64,000 nucleotides of DNA from Fen-1254 sp963769605 (GTDB lineage: Bacteria > Bacteroidota > Ignavibacteria > UBA10030), in NCBI GenBank assembly GCA_963769605.1, contig CAVYML010000002.1:186001-250000 (forward strand). The letters are read 5' to 3'. A model generated the notes under the pieces. It ran no database searches, had not been told where the DNA came from, and saw only the letters and a program-made list of their open reading frames with translations. Below are positions 8,953 through 18,567 of this stretch, in pieces. The translations under genes were made by a program, and so were the position numbers. Numbering within the stretch: position 1 is the first letter of the stretch; every line of letters begins with the position of its first letter.

Positions 8953-10314
8953 TTATCGCAATTCTGGAAGAGAATTTACCTCGGCGAGGCTGTGCATTTT
9001 CATCGCATGTTCGCTTATGATCTTTAACGTTGAAGTGTCGGTCGAAAAAATCGAATTGTGTCCCTGCAATTCCTGAGGAGGGTCGCCGACGAACATATCT
9101 CCTTTTTGCCATATTCCGTCCGGATGCTGTGCCTGCCCTTCACCACTCCATGCCCAAAAATTCGATCCGGCTATCGGAGAGCCGGCTTTTGCAGAATCGT
9201 ATATGGCTCCGAAAATTTTAAAGAAAAAATGATCTCGGGCTCTTGTTGTCGAAGTCGCCTTAAAACTCGCACTGTCCCGATCAAGACCGAATTCTTCCAG
9301 AACTATCGGTTTCTGCAGCGTTCGTGCAAAAGACAAATGCTGTGCAATGCAGTCGATTGTGTTCGTTTCCGATGACGGAAGTGTCTCGTCGATTTTATTC
9401 GGATTGAACCACTGCCAATTGAATGGCCAGATATGAACGGTCAGGTAATCGATTGCAGATGTTTTGTGCGCATTAATATAACAATCATCCGACTGCAGCG
9501 AGCCGGCTAATCCTTCACTCCCTGTGGAGACGAGGTGATTCGTATCAAGAGAATGAATATATCGCGCTGATTGATCGATCCATGCATAGTATGCCCGAAG
9601 ATTCGTTTTTGCAAAATCACCCGGCCACTGAGACCCGGGACGCGGTTCATTGGCTAACTGCCACGCCATGATCGCCGGATCTTCCACATAGAGTCGTCCA
9701 TTGATGGAGTTTTTTCGTGCGACGATTTTATGAACGTAATCTAAGTAGAAACGGACTGCCCGCGGATTTGAATAGAATCTTGCCGAATAATCCATGAAGG
9801 CCAGATAGCCTTTTTGCGGATCTTCCGGGTCGGCTCCGATTGTATCCGTAGCCCATGCCATATATTGCGCCATGCCCCCCGACCATTCCCAGTAGTTGGT
9901 CAAAAACAGCACGGCGTGCATCCGGCGTTTTGCCATTTCCGCAAGAAGAAAATCCAGACCTTCAACCAGCGAATCGTCAACAACGCCCGGCGCGCGCTGT
10001 ATTCCGGGAACAATTGCCCGCTTCAGATAAGATTCCTCGGACGCTGCAAGTATCCGCAAATTCGTTATACCGTGTGCTTGCAGTGTGTCCAATTCGCGCA
10101 GGAGCCTTTTCCGGTCTCCCGTCCCTCCCGGAGAACCGAGATAGCACCCGTACCAAAGATTGGCGCCGGCGTAGTAGTACGGTTTACCGCTTATTGTAAA
10201 GTGCGTTCCTTTGACTTTTACGAAATCTTCATGTTCTCTGAAAAACAGAAAACTTTCGCAGCCGGTCAAAGTAAAAATCAAAGTAACGCATAAAATTAAA
10301 TTTCGAATGTTCAT
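8953..10314 (-). CDS. GH5-type lipoprotein, mannanase/cellulase-like glycoside hydrolase
   Basis: This is a 453-residue lipoprotein: a hydrophobic leader with lipobox 'FTLTGC' at residues ~14-19, then a TIM barrel from about residue 35 ('GTHFTISGKPYYYAGANLW'). The proposed acid/base is Glu223 in 'QLANEPRPG' and the nucleophile Glu341 in 'VLEEFGLDRD', the order and spacing expected for clan GH-A family 5, nearest in style to beta-mannanases (subfamily 7). It lies last in a minus-strand run behind GH9, GH31 and a T9SS protein, suggesting hemicellulose or beta-glucan breakdown at the cell surface. Substrate is inferred. The start is supported by a purine-rich stretch just upstream. Confidence 0.88.
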   Translation of the reverse strand: MNIRNLILCVTLIFTLTGCESFLFFREHEDFVKVKGTHFTISGKPYYYAGANLWYGCYLGSPGGTGDRKRLLRELDTLQAHGITNLRILAASEESYLKRAIVPGIQRAPGVVDDSLVEGLDFLLAEMAKRRMHAVLFLTNYWEWSGGMAQYMAWATDTIGADPEDPQKGYLAFMDYSARFYSNPRAVRFYLDYVHKIVARKNSINGRLYVEDPAIMAWQLANEPRPGSQWPGDFAKTNLRAYYAWIDQSARYIHSLDTNHLVSTGSEGLAGSLQSDDCYINAHKTSAIDYLTVHIWPFNWQWFNPNKIDETLPSSETNTIDCIAQHLSFARTLQKPIVLEEFGLDRDSASFKATSTTRARDHFFFKIFGAIYDSAKAGSPIAGSNFWAWSGEGQAQHPDGIWQKGDMFVGDPPQELQGHNSIFSTDTSTLKIISEHAMKMHSLAEVNSLPELR

Positions 10315-10363
10315 CTTTTTCTTCTGCGGGTTTGAAGATATTCAAACGAAATTTTCCGTGCCG

Positions 10364-12364
10364 CTACTTTGTCAGCACAAATTTTCTTGTCGCACTCAAA
10401 TCTCCGGTTTGTCCGCTGAGCGGATGAGCTTGAAGCCTGTATAAATAAACGCCGCTGGCCAACTTGCTGCAATTAACCGTTTCCGTATACGATCCGGGGG
10501 ACCGGATTTGATCGACTACGGTCATGACGTTTCTTCCCAGCATGTCGAAAATCTTCAGTGTCACGTTGGAGACTGCCGGAATATCGTAATTTATTCGTGT
10601 GCTCGGATTGAACGGATTCGGATAATTTGCGTAAAGTTTAAATGAGGAAGCAATCGTGCTCTTTGAATTCTGGACGCTGGTCGGAATTGTCGTGGCTTGG
10701 ATCAGTTCGATACCTAAACCGCTTCCCAGATTCCTGGAGTACTCCTTGTGGAGCGTGTCGTTCCAGTGTTCATGCACGCCGAGACTTTTCAGGTGAACTC
10801 CCGTACCGTTGGGATCATACGCAATTCCAGCCGGCCAGTTCGTGGTATCGGCCGCCTGATGCAGGTAATCATCCACGCCGTTCATTTGCACAGGTTCGCT
10901 TGCGGCTGTATATTCGCCCGATATAAAATCGAAGCCGACGGATTCGATCGCAACGGGATCGAAGGAAGCGAACATGGAAGCCGTGTACTGATTGCAGAAG
11001 GGACTCATTTTCCATTTGAGCGGCTTGTCAAGTTCAAAATCAGTCGACCATAAAGCATCCATGAGATAGAAGAGATTTTTTCCGCTTAATAAAGAATCTC
11101 CCATCAAATCTACCTGAACACGATAAAGATGGTATCCGGTTCGCACCGCAACGGCATTTCCGTTGGTTGCGACAAGTCCGTTGTGCAGGTGTGCGGCGGA
11201 GGATTGTGTGTTTGAACCGAAGTGATTTTTTGCAAACATCGACACACCGGCATACTCGTGTCCTTTCATCATGGGAATATTAAGAACATATTCCGCTTTT
11301 TCGAAAATAGTGTACAGTGTGTCGGTGTAATATGGAGCACCGCTTGTGCCATTAATCTTCAAAACAGTGCCTTTATCGGAATAATGCACGAAAGCCGTCG
11401 TGCTTTTAACAACCTGCTCTCTTCCGAGACTTGCATAATTACCTGAATAATCGAGATAATGCGCATGCGGAAATTCCGCGTGCCAGATGTTGTAGCTATT
11501 CTGATAGATGTGCTTCATCGGATCGCCGATATAAATATTACTGTCCGCGACGCCGACGACATTGACCAATTGACGCAGCACCGAGAGCACGATTTCGGGA
11601 GATGTCTCTGAAATGCCGTAATATTGATTCTTCCCTCCATAGGTACTGTCTAATGGTGTCAAGTTCGATGCATTGTAATTTCCATCCCAACTGCTTGTGG
11701 CGTTTATTTTAATGAACACTTTTTCGCCGGGAACGTAATTGACTAGTCCTTTGCCCCGAAGCATATTATGGTATTGGAAGATCGCCATCCAGGAAGCAAT
11801 GTCGCTTGTCTGGCCTGTAAGGCTGTGAATTGCCGATGAAAGCATGCTGTCGATGACCGGCTGATGGTTGTTCTCGGGCATAAAATAAGCATGGTTCGCT
11901 GAATCCGAAACGCAACTCTGAACCACGGCGTTGGCGTTATGCACCCAAACAACGCGTCCGGGAAAAATTCCTTTGGGAGTTCCTATCGGAGCATTAACGG
12001 CTTGCACGACGGAGGGAGTATTGGCCTTCAAAAATTGATAATCGCCCTGTATGAGTATAGGACAGATCAGGCCGACGACCAGGCCTAAAAATGCAAACAC
12101 ATATTTTTTCCGGCGGTACCATGTTTTAGCTTTCATATAAACTAATGCCGACAGACCGATGCTTGCAAGGTAGGCGAGAAATCCGGATGCCACCGGAAAA
12201 GCCGCCCGCATACATGGATAACTCGCTCGTGATGGTTTCGGTATGACTCTCAACGCGATCCAGACAAGAGCTAAAAGTCCGATGAACGGGAGATAGAACC
12301 GGCTGTATTTTGTTACGGCAGGATGCGTATGTTTTTTATCAGATCGATGATGCAGCAATTTCAT
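10364..12364 (-). CDS. DUF362 protein with N-terminal membrane helices and type IX sorting domain
   Basis: The 666-residue protein has three hydrophobic helices within residues ~20-110 ('FYLPFIGLLALVWIAL', 'GFLAYLASIGLSALVYM', 'YVFAFLGLVVGLICPIL') in place of a normal signal peptide. A long DUF362-type domain follows from about 130 to 560 ('GEKVFIKINATSSWDGNYN' region). The final ~85 residues are a type A T9SS sorting domain ('LYANYPNPFNPSTRINYDI', 'SGVYLYRLQA'). DUF362 has no established reaction. GGAG lies eight bases before the ATG. The combination of polytopic N-terminus and T9SS tail is odd, because T9SS cargo normally carries a cleavable Sec signal. Confidence 0.8.
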   Translation of the reverse strand: MKLLHHRSDKKHTHPAVTKYSRFYLPFIGLLALVWIALRVIPKPSRASYPCMRAAFPVASGFLAYLASIGLSALVYMKAKTWYRRKKYVFAFLGLVVGLICPILIQGDYQFLKANTPSVVQAVNAPIGTPKGIFPGRVVWVHNANAVVQSCVSDSANHAYFMPENNHQPVIDSMLSSAIHSLTGQTSDIASWMAIFQYHNMLRGKGLVNYVPGEKVFIKINATSSWDGNYNASNLTPLDSTYGGKNQYYGISETSPEIVLSVLRQLVNVVGVADSNIYIGDPMKHIYQNSYNIWHAEFPHAHYLDYSGNYASLGREQVVKSTTAFVHYSDKGTVLKINGTSGAPYYTDTLYTIFEKAEYVLNIPMMKGHEYAGVSMFAKNHFGSNTQSSAAHLHNGLVATNGNAVAVRTGYHLYRVQVDLMGDSLLSGKNLFYLMDALWSTDFELDKPLKWKMSPFCNQYTASMFASFDPVAIESVGFDFISGEYTAASEPVQMNGVDDYLHQAADTTNWPAGIAYDPNGTGVHLKSLGVHEHWNDTLHKEYSRNLGSGLGIELIQATTIPTSVQNSKSTIASSFKLYANYPNPFNPSTRINYDIPAVSNVTLKIFDMLGRNVMTVVDQIRSPGSYTETVNCSKLASGVYLYRLQAHPLSGQTGDLSATRKFVLTK

Positions 12365-12439
12365 TTTTGAAGCTCCTATATGGAATGTGCGACTATTTTA
12401 ATGAGTTATGGCAAATATAATGCCGCCTTTTAATCTTAG

Positions 12440-15280
12440 TTAATTAAGTTTGATTGTGTATTGATCGCCGTCATAGTGAAAAATGATATCGGGTTTTGAT
12501 GCAAATTCAAGAGGTGCAGGCTTTTCTTTGCCGATCCGGATAATTTCGATTGTTCTTACATTTAGCATTCCCGGGAATGAACTCTGACGTTTCCCGATTA
12601 TAAGAGTGCGATCCTTCTCCTGATATTGAATCGGAATAATTGAGAAAGCGCCTTTTTCATAATTATTATTAACGTTCTCATCTTCATAAAGCCTGAAATT
12701 TCCATCGGCGCCGGTATAGACGAACAGACGCAGTGTGTCGGCTTGTTTTTCCGTCGCGTATTGAATTTCCGGTCCGCAAGGAATAATGGATCCGGCTTTT
12801 ACAAAAAGGGGAATGACGGAATACGGAGCATCGGCCTGGATCGTTTGTCCGCCCTCGAAATATTTACCCGATCGGAAATCATACCAGCCGTTCCCTGCAG
12901 GAAGATAAACCAATCTCGTTCTGGCTTTATACTCCGTTACCGGATTGACAAGCAGTGCGGGTCCGAACATATATTGGTCGCCGATATTGAGGACTTTGGA
13001 ATCGGAGCCGAAGTCCATAACTAAGGCACGCATGATTGTGTAATCGTCGTGCGTTACCATGCCTTCTAAAGAGTATAGGTAGGGCATGAGCCGATAGCGA
13101 AGCTTGTCGTACATTAACATCGACTGAAATGCCGGATGATTTTCCGGCGCAACGTTGAACATTTCCCGGTAGGGAAATTGACCATGGACGCGCAGCAGGG
13201 GACAAAACGTCCCAAACTGGAACCAGCGTGTCATGAGTTCCCGCCATTCGTCTCTATCGTTGTCGGAAGGATGCTCGTAGCGGGACTCTACCGCAAAACC
13301 TCCGATATCCGTAGTCCAGTACGGAACGCCGGAGATGCAGAAATTTAATCCCGATGAAATTTGCGCTTTCAAATCGTACCATCGTGCAGCAATATCTCCG
13401 CTCCATACTGCTGCGGAGTAACGCTGGAGTCCGGCAAAAGCGGAACGGGTCAGAATAAAAACGCGGCGGGAGCTGTCCGACCGGAGTTGTCCCTCATAAA
13501 CTCCTTTGCAATGCACAAGTGAAAAAGAGTTCAGGTAACGCGCTGAAGAACCGAGCGCCGTCGGTCCTTCCCGCAAAATTGTTTCCGGCCGGGAAAGATT
13601 GGATTGGATATCCGGCTCGGAACAATCAAGCCACCATGCATCGATTCCTTTACTGAAAAGTTTTTCATTTATTTGTTTCCAGAACAAGTCTCTCGCCTGC
13701 GGCTGATACGGGTCGTAGTACGTGGACACATAACCCGGTCCCACCCAGTCTTTTTGGCCCTTCTCCACGTTCCTCATATACAGCCAGCCGTGATTCTTGA
13801 ACTCCTCATAATTATTCGTTCCGACATAAAATTTTGCCCACACGGAAATCATGATATTCGTATGGAGACTGTCATGCAGAGTCCGGATCATGCTTCCGGG
13901 ATCGGCATAGCGGGCAGGATCGAATTCATGATCTCCCCAGCGATCCTCTTTCCAGTAGAACCAATCCTGAACTATGTTGTCGAGCGGAATGCGGAGATCG
14001 CGAAATTTTTTAACGACGGAAAGTATTTCATCCTGTGTATTATAATGCTCACGCGACTGCCATAAACCCATCGCCCACTTGGGCATCATCGGCGCCTTGC
14101 CGGTAATTTCGCGGTAACCATGGACGACATCGTCTGAATTGTTCCCCGCAATGAAATAATAATTGATCTGGTCGGCAACTTCGGAAAAGAGAGAGATTCC
14201 TTTATTATCGGAATCTTGTTCCGGCGGCAGGTATTTAAGCCCGATATATCCGCCGGTGTGTATCCATTCGATTCGTATTCGATGCCGCTCGCCTGCCCGC
14301 ATAAAAAGAGTTGGAAAATGTGTCCATGGCAGCCAGTTCTGCCGCCACGAATCTACGACTAAGCTGTCGTCTAACCACATTTTTGTATAGCCGCAGCAGT
14401 ACATCCTGAATTTATGCAGTCCCGATTCCCGGCTTTCGACTTCTCCGCTCCATCGAACGGCGGCGGCATTTTTTTCAAATCCGGCAGGATAAGAATCGTT
14501 GACGTCGATAAACTCGTGCTCGATCCCCGGCTCCGGTCTCGACGTGAAGAGAGAAGTCATAGCAGAGTCTTTAAAATATTCGGCCGTAAGTCCTCCTGTG
14601 CTGCCGTCCTTTCCATAGAGTTCAAGTCCGGACAATGATTGATATTGCCTGACATCTCCGAATTTTGTGCGGGAGTTATTGTCCCAGAGAATTCCATAAT
14701 TCCGGCTTGAGACCAGAAAGGGAATCGATTTAACGATGTTATACTGCCACAGGTCCACCTCATGGCCTTTGTAGTTCATAATGGAATTCTGATGTCCGCC
14801 CAGACCGTAGAATGCTTCATCGTCAGGCGAATCGAAGAGCTGCCGGATATGATAGGTTTGCTCGCCCATAACTTCGGCGGCGGTTATGATTTTTCCGCCT
14901 CCGGTTTTTTCCTGCAGCAGCAATCGGCCCTGCGGGGAATAATAAGCGACCGCGCCGCTTAGAGAGTTCACACGCACCGTAACTTTTGCAGTGGATATAT
15001 CAACTTCATCCCCATTTTGCTTCACAGACCATGATACAGGCGCCCATTGTGTCCGGTCTGCCATAAGGCTCGGACGTTTCGAAAAAGGAGTATCCGATGC
15101 AGCAATCACGCGAATAATATTTTCCGTGCAGACCTGAACCTTCAGCCAACGCGCATCCGTTTCATGCAGCTTTTTAAGCTCGAAGAGTACTCCGTCGCGC
15201 TGTTTTTCGAAACCGAAGAGTATGCACGAACCGGAGCAAAAAAATGCAAGGAGAAGAAAAATAGTCCGTCGATTATTCAT
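12440..15280 (-). CDS. GH31 alpha-xylosidase/alpha-glucosidase with PA14 insert
   Basis: This 946-residue secreted glycoside hydrolase has an N-terminal hydrophobic leader. An N-terminal beta-sandwich is followed by a PA14 carbohydrate-binding insert at about 225-350 ('GGLTAEYFKDSAMTSLF', 'HKFRMYCCGYTKMWLDD'). The GH31 catalytic barrel has nucleophile Asp552 in 'WWLDCSEPD' and acid/base Asp629 in 'WSGDIAARW'. GH31 enzymes with PA14 inserts are typical of Bacteroidota alpha-xylosidases acting on xyloglucan oligosaccharides; alpha-glucosidase is the alternative. It sits 72 bp downstream of the GH9 gene, in line with joint xyloglucan/cellulose breakdown. No SusC/SusD pair is in the window. Confidence 0.92.
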   Translation of the reverse strand: MNNRRTIFLLLAFFCSGSCILFGFEKQRDGVLFELKKLHETDARWLKVQVCTENIIRVIAASDTPFSKRPSLMADRTQWAPVSWSVKQNGDEVDISTAKVTVRVNSLSGAVAYYSPQGRLLLQEKTGGGKIITAAEVMGEQTYHIRQLFDSPDDEAFYGLGGHQNSIMNYKGHEVDLWQYNIVKSIPFLVSSRNYGILWDNNSRTKFGDVRQYQSLSGLELYGKDGSTGGLTAEYFKDSAMTSLFTSRPEPGIEHEFIDVNDSYPAGFEKNAAAVRWSGEVESRESGLHKFRMYCCGYTKMWLDDSLVVDSWRQNWLPWTHFPTLFMRAGERHRIRIEWIHTGGYIGLKYLPPEQDSDNKGISLFSEVADQINYYFIAGNNSDDVVHGYREITGKAPMMPKWAMGLWQSREHYNTQDEILSVVKKFRDLRIPLDNIVQDWFYWKEDRWGDHEFDPARYADPGSMIRTLHDSLHTNIMISVWAKFYVGTNNYEEFKNHGWLYMRNVEKGQKDWVGPGYVSTYYDPYQPQARDLFWKQINEKLFSKGIDAWWLDCSEPDIQSNLSRPETILREGPTALGSSARYLNSFSLVHCKGVYEGQLRSDSSRRVFILTRSAFAGLQRYSAAVWSGDIAARWYDLKAQISSGLNFCISGVPYWTTDIGGFAVESRYEHPSDNDRDEWRELMTRWFQFGTFCPLLRVHGQFPYREMFNVAPENHPAFQSMLMYDKLRYRLMPYLYSLEGMVTHDDYTIMRALVMDFGSDSKVLNIGDQYMFGPALLVNPVTEYKARTRLVYLPAGNGWYDFRSGKYFEGGQTIQADAPYSVIPLFVKAGSIIPCGPEIQYATEKQADTLRLFVYTGADGNFRLYEDENVNNNYEKGAFSIIPIQYQEKDRTLIIGKRQSSFPGMLNVRTIEIIRIGKEKPAPLEFASKPDIIFHYDGDQYTIKLN

Positions 15281-15352
15281 GGTTGTCTTTCATTTCTGTT
15301 CTTCAGATATCCGTCGTTTTAATGCATCGATCGATTCAATCCTGAAGAAATA

Positions 15353-17833
15353 TTATTTATTCAAGAGCTTATCTGCCGCCAATGCAAGAATCATAAAATC
15401 AGTCGTTCCGCCCCCGAGAACGTACTCGGTTTGCTGCCAGAAATACGGCCATATTTTTAATTCGGGCAGGTCGGGATAAATCAAGGCAGTTCCGCTCGAA
15501 ATGCCTCCCGGTATATACGACCAGTCGTCCCTATTAAAACCGTATGCTGTGGTAAGGGAACGGACGCCGACGCCTGAAACGAACGATGATGTATTTTCGC
15601 CGGGATGACATCCTAAAATAAAATTCAGCGCATTAAAAGCGTAGGCAGATGGAAAAAGTTTCGGGAAGCCGATATGCAAAAAAAGATGATCGACTCCTTC
15701 GGATTGAATATCCCATCCTGCGCCCCAGATATACGGTTCATATTGAACGCCGTAGGGAGTCTTCTTTTGCTGTTCGGAAACATCACGGGCGGCTTCTTTT
15801 ACTGCCCGTTCCATCGCTGCCGTGAATTGTGCATCGTTCAGTTTTGCCGTAATCCTTCCTGCAGTTTCACAATGTCTAAGAATATGAGCGGCGATTGTAT
15901 CTCTGGCTGCCAGCAGAATCTTTCTGTATTGTTCCCCGGAGGTCGACAGGTAGAGTTCCGCTGCAGCGTCGATGCGGTCGTTCAGTCTTGCTGAAGAGTT
16001 TTTCTCAAAAACTTCCCGTGAAATTTTCAGACATTTTTGCGCCAGTGCGGGATTAAATCGCTCCATAACTCTTGAGGCTGCGGCTAATGTCCGCGCTATG
16101 TACAATTCCCGCCTCGGATTCTTTTCTGTGAAGACCAGCCGGTCGTCGTTCGGCAGAGGCAAATGAAGCACCGGATCTTTTTCGTTTTTGCGATAGACAA
16201 GATTATCCGTCTCCGTTGTAACATCGCCGAGATGGGCATATTGTCTGATGTTAGGACTGATGATTCCTCTGTAGAATCTTCCCAGCGAATCGTACGAGCC
16301 GGTTAAGGAGAGGAGCCCGTGTTCTATTTGCTGCAAAATGTCGGGCTTTCCGTCCGGTTTGTGCAATTCTACGATCCGTGTATTCTGATCGATGGAGGTT
16401 GCGTCGTAATCCACATCGAAAATTTCATAAGCAAGGGAAAGTTTGTAGACGGTTTCAGCCTGAGATTCTACGCGTAAATCGTAATCGCCGGCGTCATGCC
16501 AGCCTCCGACGTTCAATCCCGGTACATGTTCACCAGAGCTGAATTTAGTCAAAGTCGATTCATGCTGGTAATAACCGTCGATATGATTGAAGTTCACGGG
16601 CGCCATCAGCGCATCATCCATATGACAAAGTCCATGCCATACCCTGTATCTGTCTCTCACCTTCATGTGACACATCTGAATGGGTAAAAAATATTCGAGT
16701 GTCGGCTGCCAGACATGCCGCGTAAATATGTCTTTCTTGATTTCAAATTCGTTCGATTCCTGCTTACCGTACCGCACTTTGTACAATCCTTCTTCTTGAA
16801 CTGAACTGAAGTCGAATCGCAGGTATTGATAACGTAAAAAGCGGCCCCAGAGAGCCGGAGCCGGTTCCGTCCGAACGATGATTTCGGAGTCGATGGATAT
16901 TTTTATGAGGTGAATCGGTTCATACGTATTTGTGTGTTTATCTAATTCAATGACCGCAATTTTATCCTGTTTCGGGTGATAGCCTATCTGAGAAACTTGA
17001 ACGACCGGAGAAGAACGCCATCCTTTTACGGTCTTAGGAGTAATGATCCATTCGATTGCATTGCTGGTCGAGCCGGCCTGAATAATCGATCGCAGGATAA
17101 ACCATCCGTTATTATACAATCCGCGGCCGTCGATGAGCTGGATGTCGACTTTGCTGCTTGTTATTGAAATTTCTTTTTCTTCATGGCCGGGAGCAATAAC
17201 GATATTTTTTCCCGAGGCCATCGGAACGATTTGCAGTGTTCCATCCTCGGAATTTTTCATCGGTCCGTTTGCCTGCCTTGGAAAAATTCCCGATTTTCCA
17301 TCCATCATGTAATGTTCGCCGAAGAGCTGGCCCGGAAATAATTCCAGATTGAATCCTACACTTTTTGTCCAGGATTCAGGAATGGGATCTTTAAAATTGA
17401 CAGTGACCCGTATGCTGCTGCCGATTGCTTCTGTTTTAACGGTATAGCGGAATTTTAAATCGGGATACGTGATCGGATTGAATCCTTTTCGATCTTTGCT
17501 CGAATCGGGGTACCACAGATCAACGCTTACACTTCCGAGTTTCTTATCGATATGCCGTTGTCCCATGACGGGAGTTGGAGACCATTGTCCTGGAGCCGGT
17601 TCAAGGCGAATATCTCCGCAGGCGGCTACACGCGAACCGCACTGGACGATGGTAACACCGCTTTGATGTCCCTCCGGATAAAAATCGCTGAACACCATGA
17701 CATTGACTCCGGGGGCTTCGTAATATCCTTCATCGTTTAGTACAAACGAAAGATCGGCCTCAGTCGATTGGGAGAAAACCATATTCTGAAAAATAAAGAA
17801 GAGAGATAAAAATAATAGAAATCGATTTGTCAT
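15353..17833 (-). CDS. GH9 family glycoside hydrolase (endoglucanase-like)
   Basis: The 826-residue protein is secreted (signal peptide MTNRFLLFLSLFFIFQNMVF, cleavage near 'SQS'). It has an N-terminal beta-rich module, then a CelD-type Ig-like domain ('VVQVSQIGYHPKQDKIAV', ~residue 285 on) and a GH9 (alpha/alpha)6 barrel. The hallmark 'GGWHDAGDYDL' provides Asp447 and Asp450 as catalytic base region. The proton-donor Glu near the C-terminus is less clear; the Glu in 'WQQTEYVLGGG' is a candidate. I chose the ATG at 17833 because GCGAGG precedes it and the leader follows directly, although the frame stays open to 17935. First gene of the glycoside hydrolase run. Confidence 0.88.
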   Translation of the reverse strand: MTNRFLLFLSLFFIFQNMVFSQSTEADLSFVLNDEGYYEAPGVNVMVFSDFYPEGHQSGVTIVQCGSRVAACGDIRLEPAPGQWSPTPVMGQRHIDKKLGSVSVDLWYPDSSKDRKGFNPITYPDLKFRYTVKTEAIGSSIRVTVNFKDPIPESWTKSVGFNLELFPGQLFGEHYMMDGKSGIFPRQANGPMKNSEDGTLQIVPMASGKNIVIAPGHEEKEISITSSKVDIQLIDGRGLYNNGWFILRSIIQAGSTSNAIEWIITPKTVKGWRSSPVVQVSQIGYHPKQDKIAVIELDKHTNTYEPIHLIKISIDSEIIVRTEPAPALWGRFLRYQYLRFDFSSVQEEGLYKVRYGKQESNEFEIKKDIFTRHVWQPTLEYFLPIQMCHMKVRDRYRVWHGLCHMDDALMAPVNFNHIDGYYQHESTLTKFSSGEHVPGLNVGGWHDAGDYDLRVESQAETVYKLSLAYEIFDVDYDATSIDQNTRIVELHKPDGKPDILQQIEHGLLSLTGSYDSLGRFYRGIISPNIRQYAHLGDVTTETDNLVYRKNEKDPVLHLPLPNDDRLVFTEKNPRRELYIARTLAAASRVMERFNPALAQKCLKISREVFEKNSSARLNDRIDAAAELYLSTSGEQYRKILLAARDTIAAHILRHCETAGRITAKLNDAQFTAAMERAVKEAARDVSEQQKKTPYGVQYEPYIWGAGWDIQSEGVDHLFLHIGFPKLFPSAYAFNALNFILGCHPGENTSSFVSGVGVRSLTTAYGFNRDDWSYIPGGISSGTALIYPDLPELKIWPYFWQQTEYVLGGGTTDFMILALAADKLLNK

Positions 17834-18567
17834 AAAATCCTCGCAATAAATCATAATTGCATACGAGCAAGCCGAAACCGAGATCCATACTGTCCGGCGT
17901 TCGGCTCGTCTCTTCAAGCATTTAAGCCTAATCAAATATCAACGTAAAGTCAAAAGGAAAAACGGCAAAGATGTAAATAGCAATGGAGTTGCTGAAATGA
18001 ATTTAAAAAAATATTCAGATCGGTATAAACCATTGACGAGAGCCGATGTCTAAGGAACAAGGATGCCGCATGATGCAGTCGGCAGCCGTCGGCGATGAGG
18101 CCGGAGATTGTGATGCGGTCTAAAGGTTCATTTGTTGGCAGGATAGGTATTCTTGCCTGCCTGACTGTTGACGCAGTCACGCAGGTAGGACCAATATTGA
18201 CAAAAATTGATAAACAGGAATGAGTCCTACCATGATTCTTTCTTTTTGGACAGACTCAAAAAGGGGGAATGATAATTAAGAATAAATTAATTGTCTTAAA
18301 TTAGGTTGAGTAATTACGGTGAAGGATTAAAATCCATCCGGGAGGACCGGCGAAAATCCGCCTTCAGATTTTCATCGGGCGGCAGTATTCTCCCGGATGG
18401 AGGTTTATGCGTACTTTCCAATCGGCCTGATCTTAACCGCTTTGCAGAAATAAACTGCCGGCATCTTTTCCCTTTCCGTTATTCGGATTTCCCGCGAATA
18501 GACTATGTCTCACAGATGAATTGCCGGCAGATATTTTGTATCTTTAAAGAGCAAAAGGAGAACCTGC
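17834..18567. repeat. Gene-poor stretch with dispersed repeat copy and nested inverted repeat
   Basis: No gene was accepted here. Bases ~18,100-18,270 hold a minus-orientation copy of a repeat also found at ~27,400-27,640 and, more diverged, at 59,284-59,460 and its duplicate. Bases 18,333-18,401 form a nested inverted repeat: outer 12-bp perfect arms 18,333-18,344 and 18,390-18,401 ('tccatccgggag' / 'ctcccggatgga'), inner 7-bp arms 18,352-18,358 and 18,367-18,373. This could fold as RNA or a cruciform. An 89-codon TTG frame across it has no recognisable protein character. Confidence 0.6.

Noticed and set aside
17950..18180. 76-codon minus-strand frame
   Set aside because: It lies in the dispersed repeat; the partial agreement with the copy at 27.6 kb is explained by repeated DNA, not by a gene.
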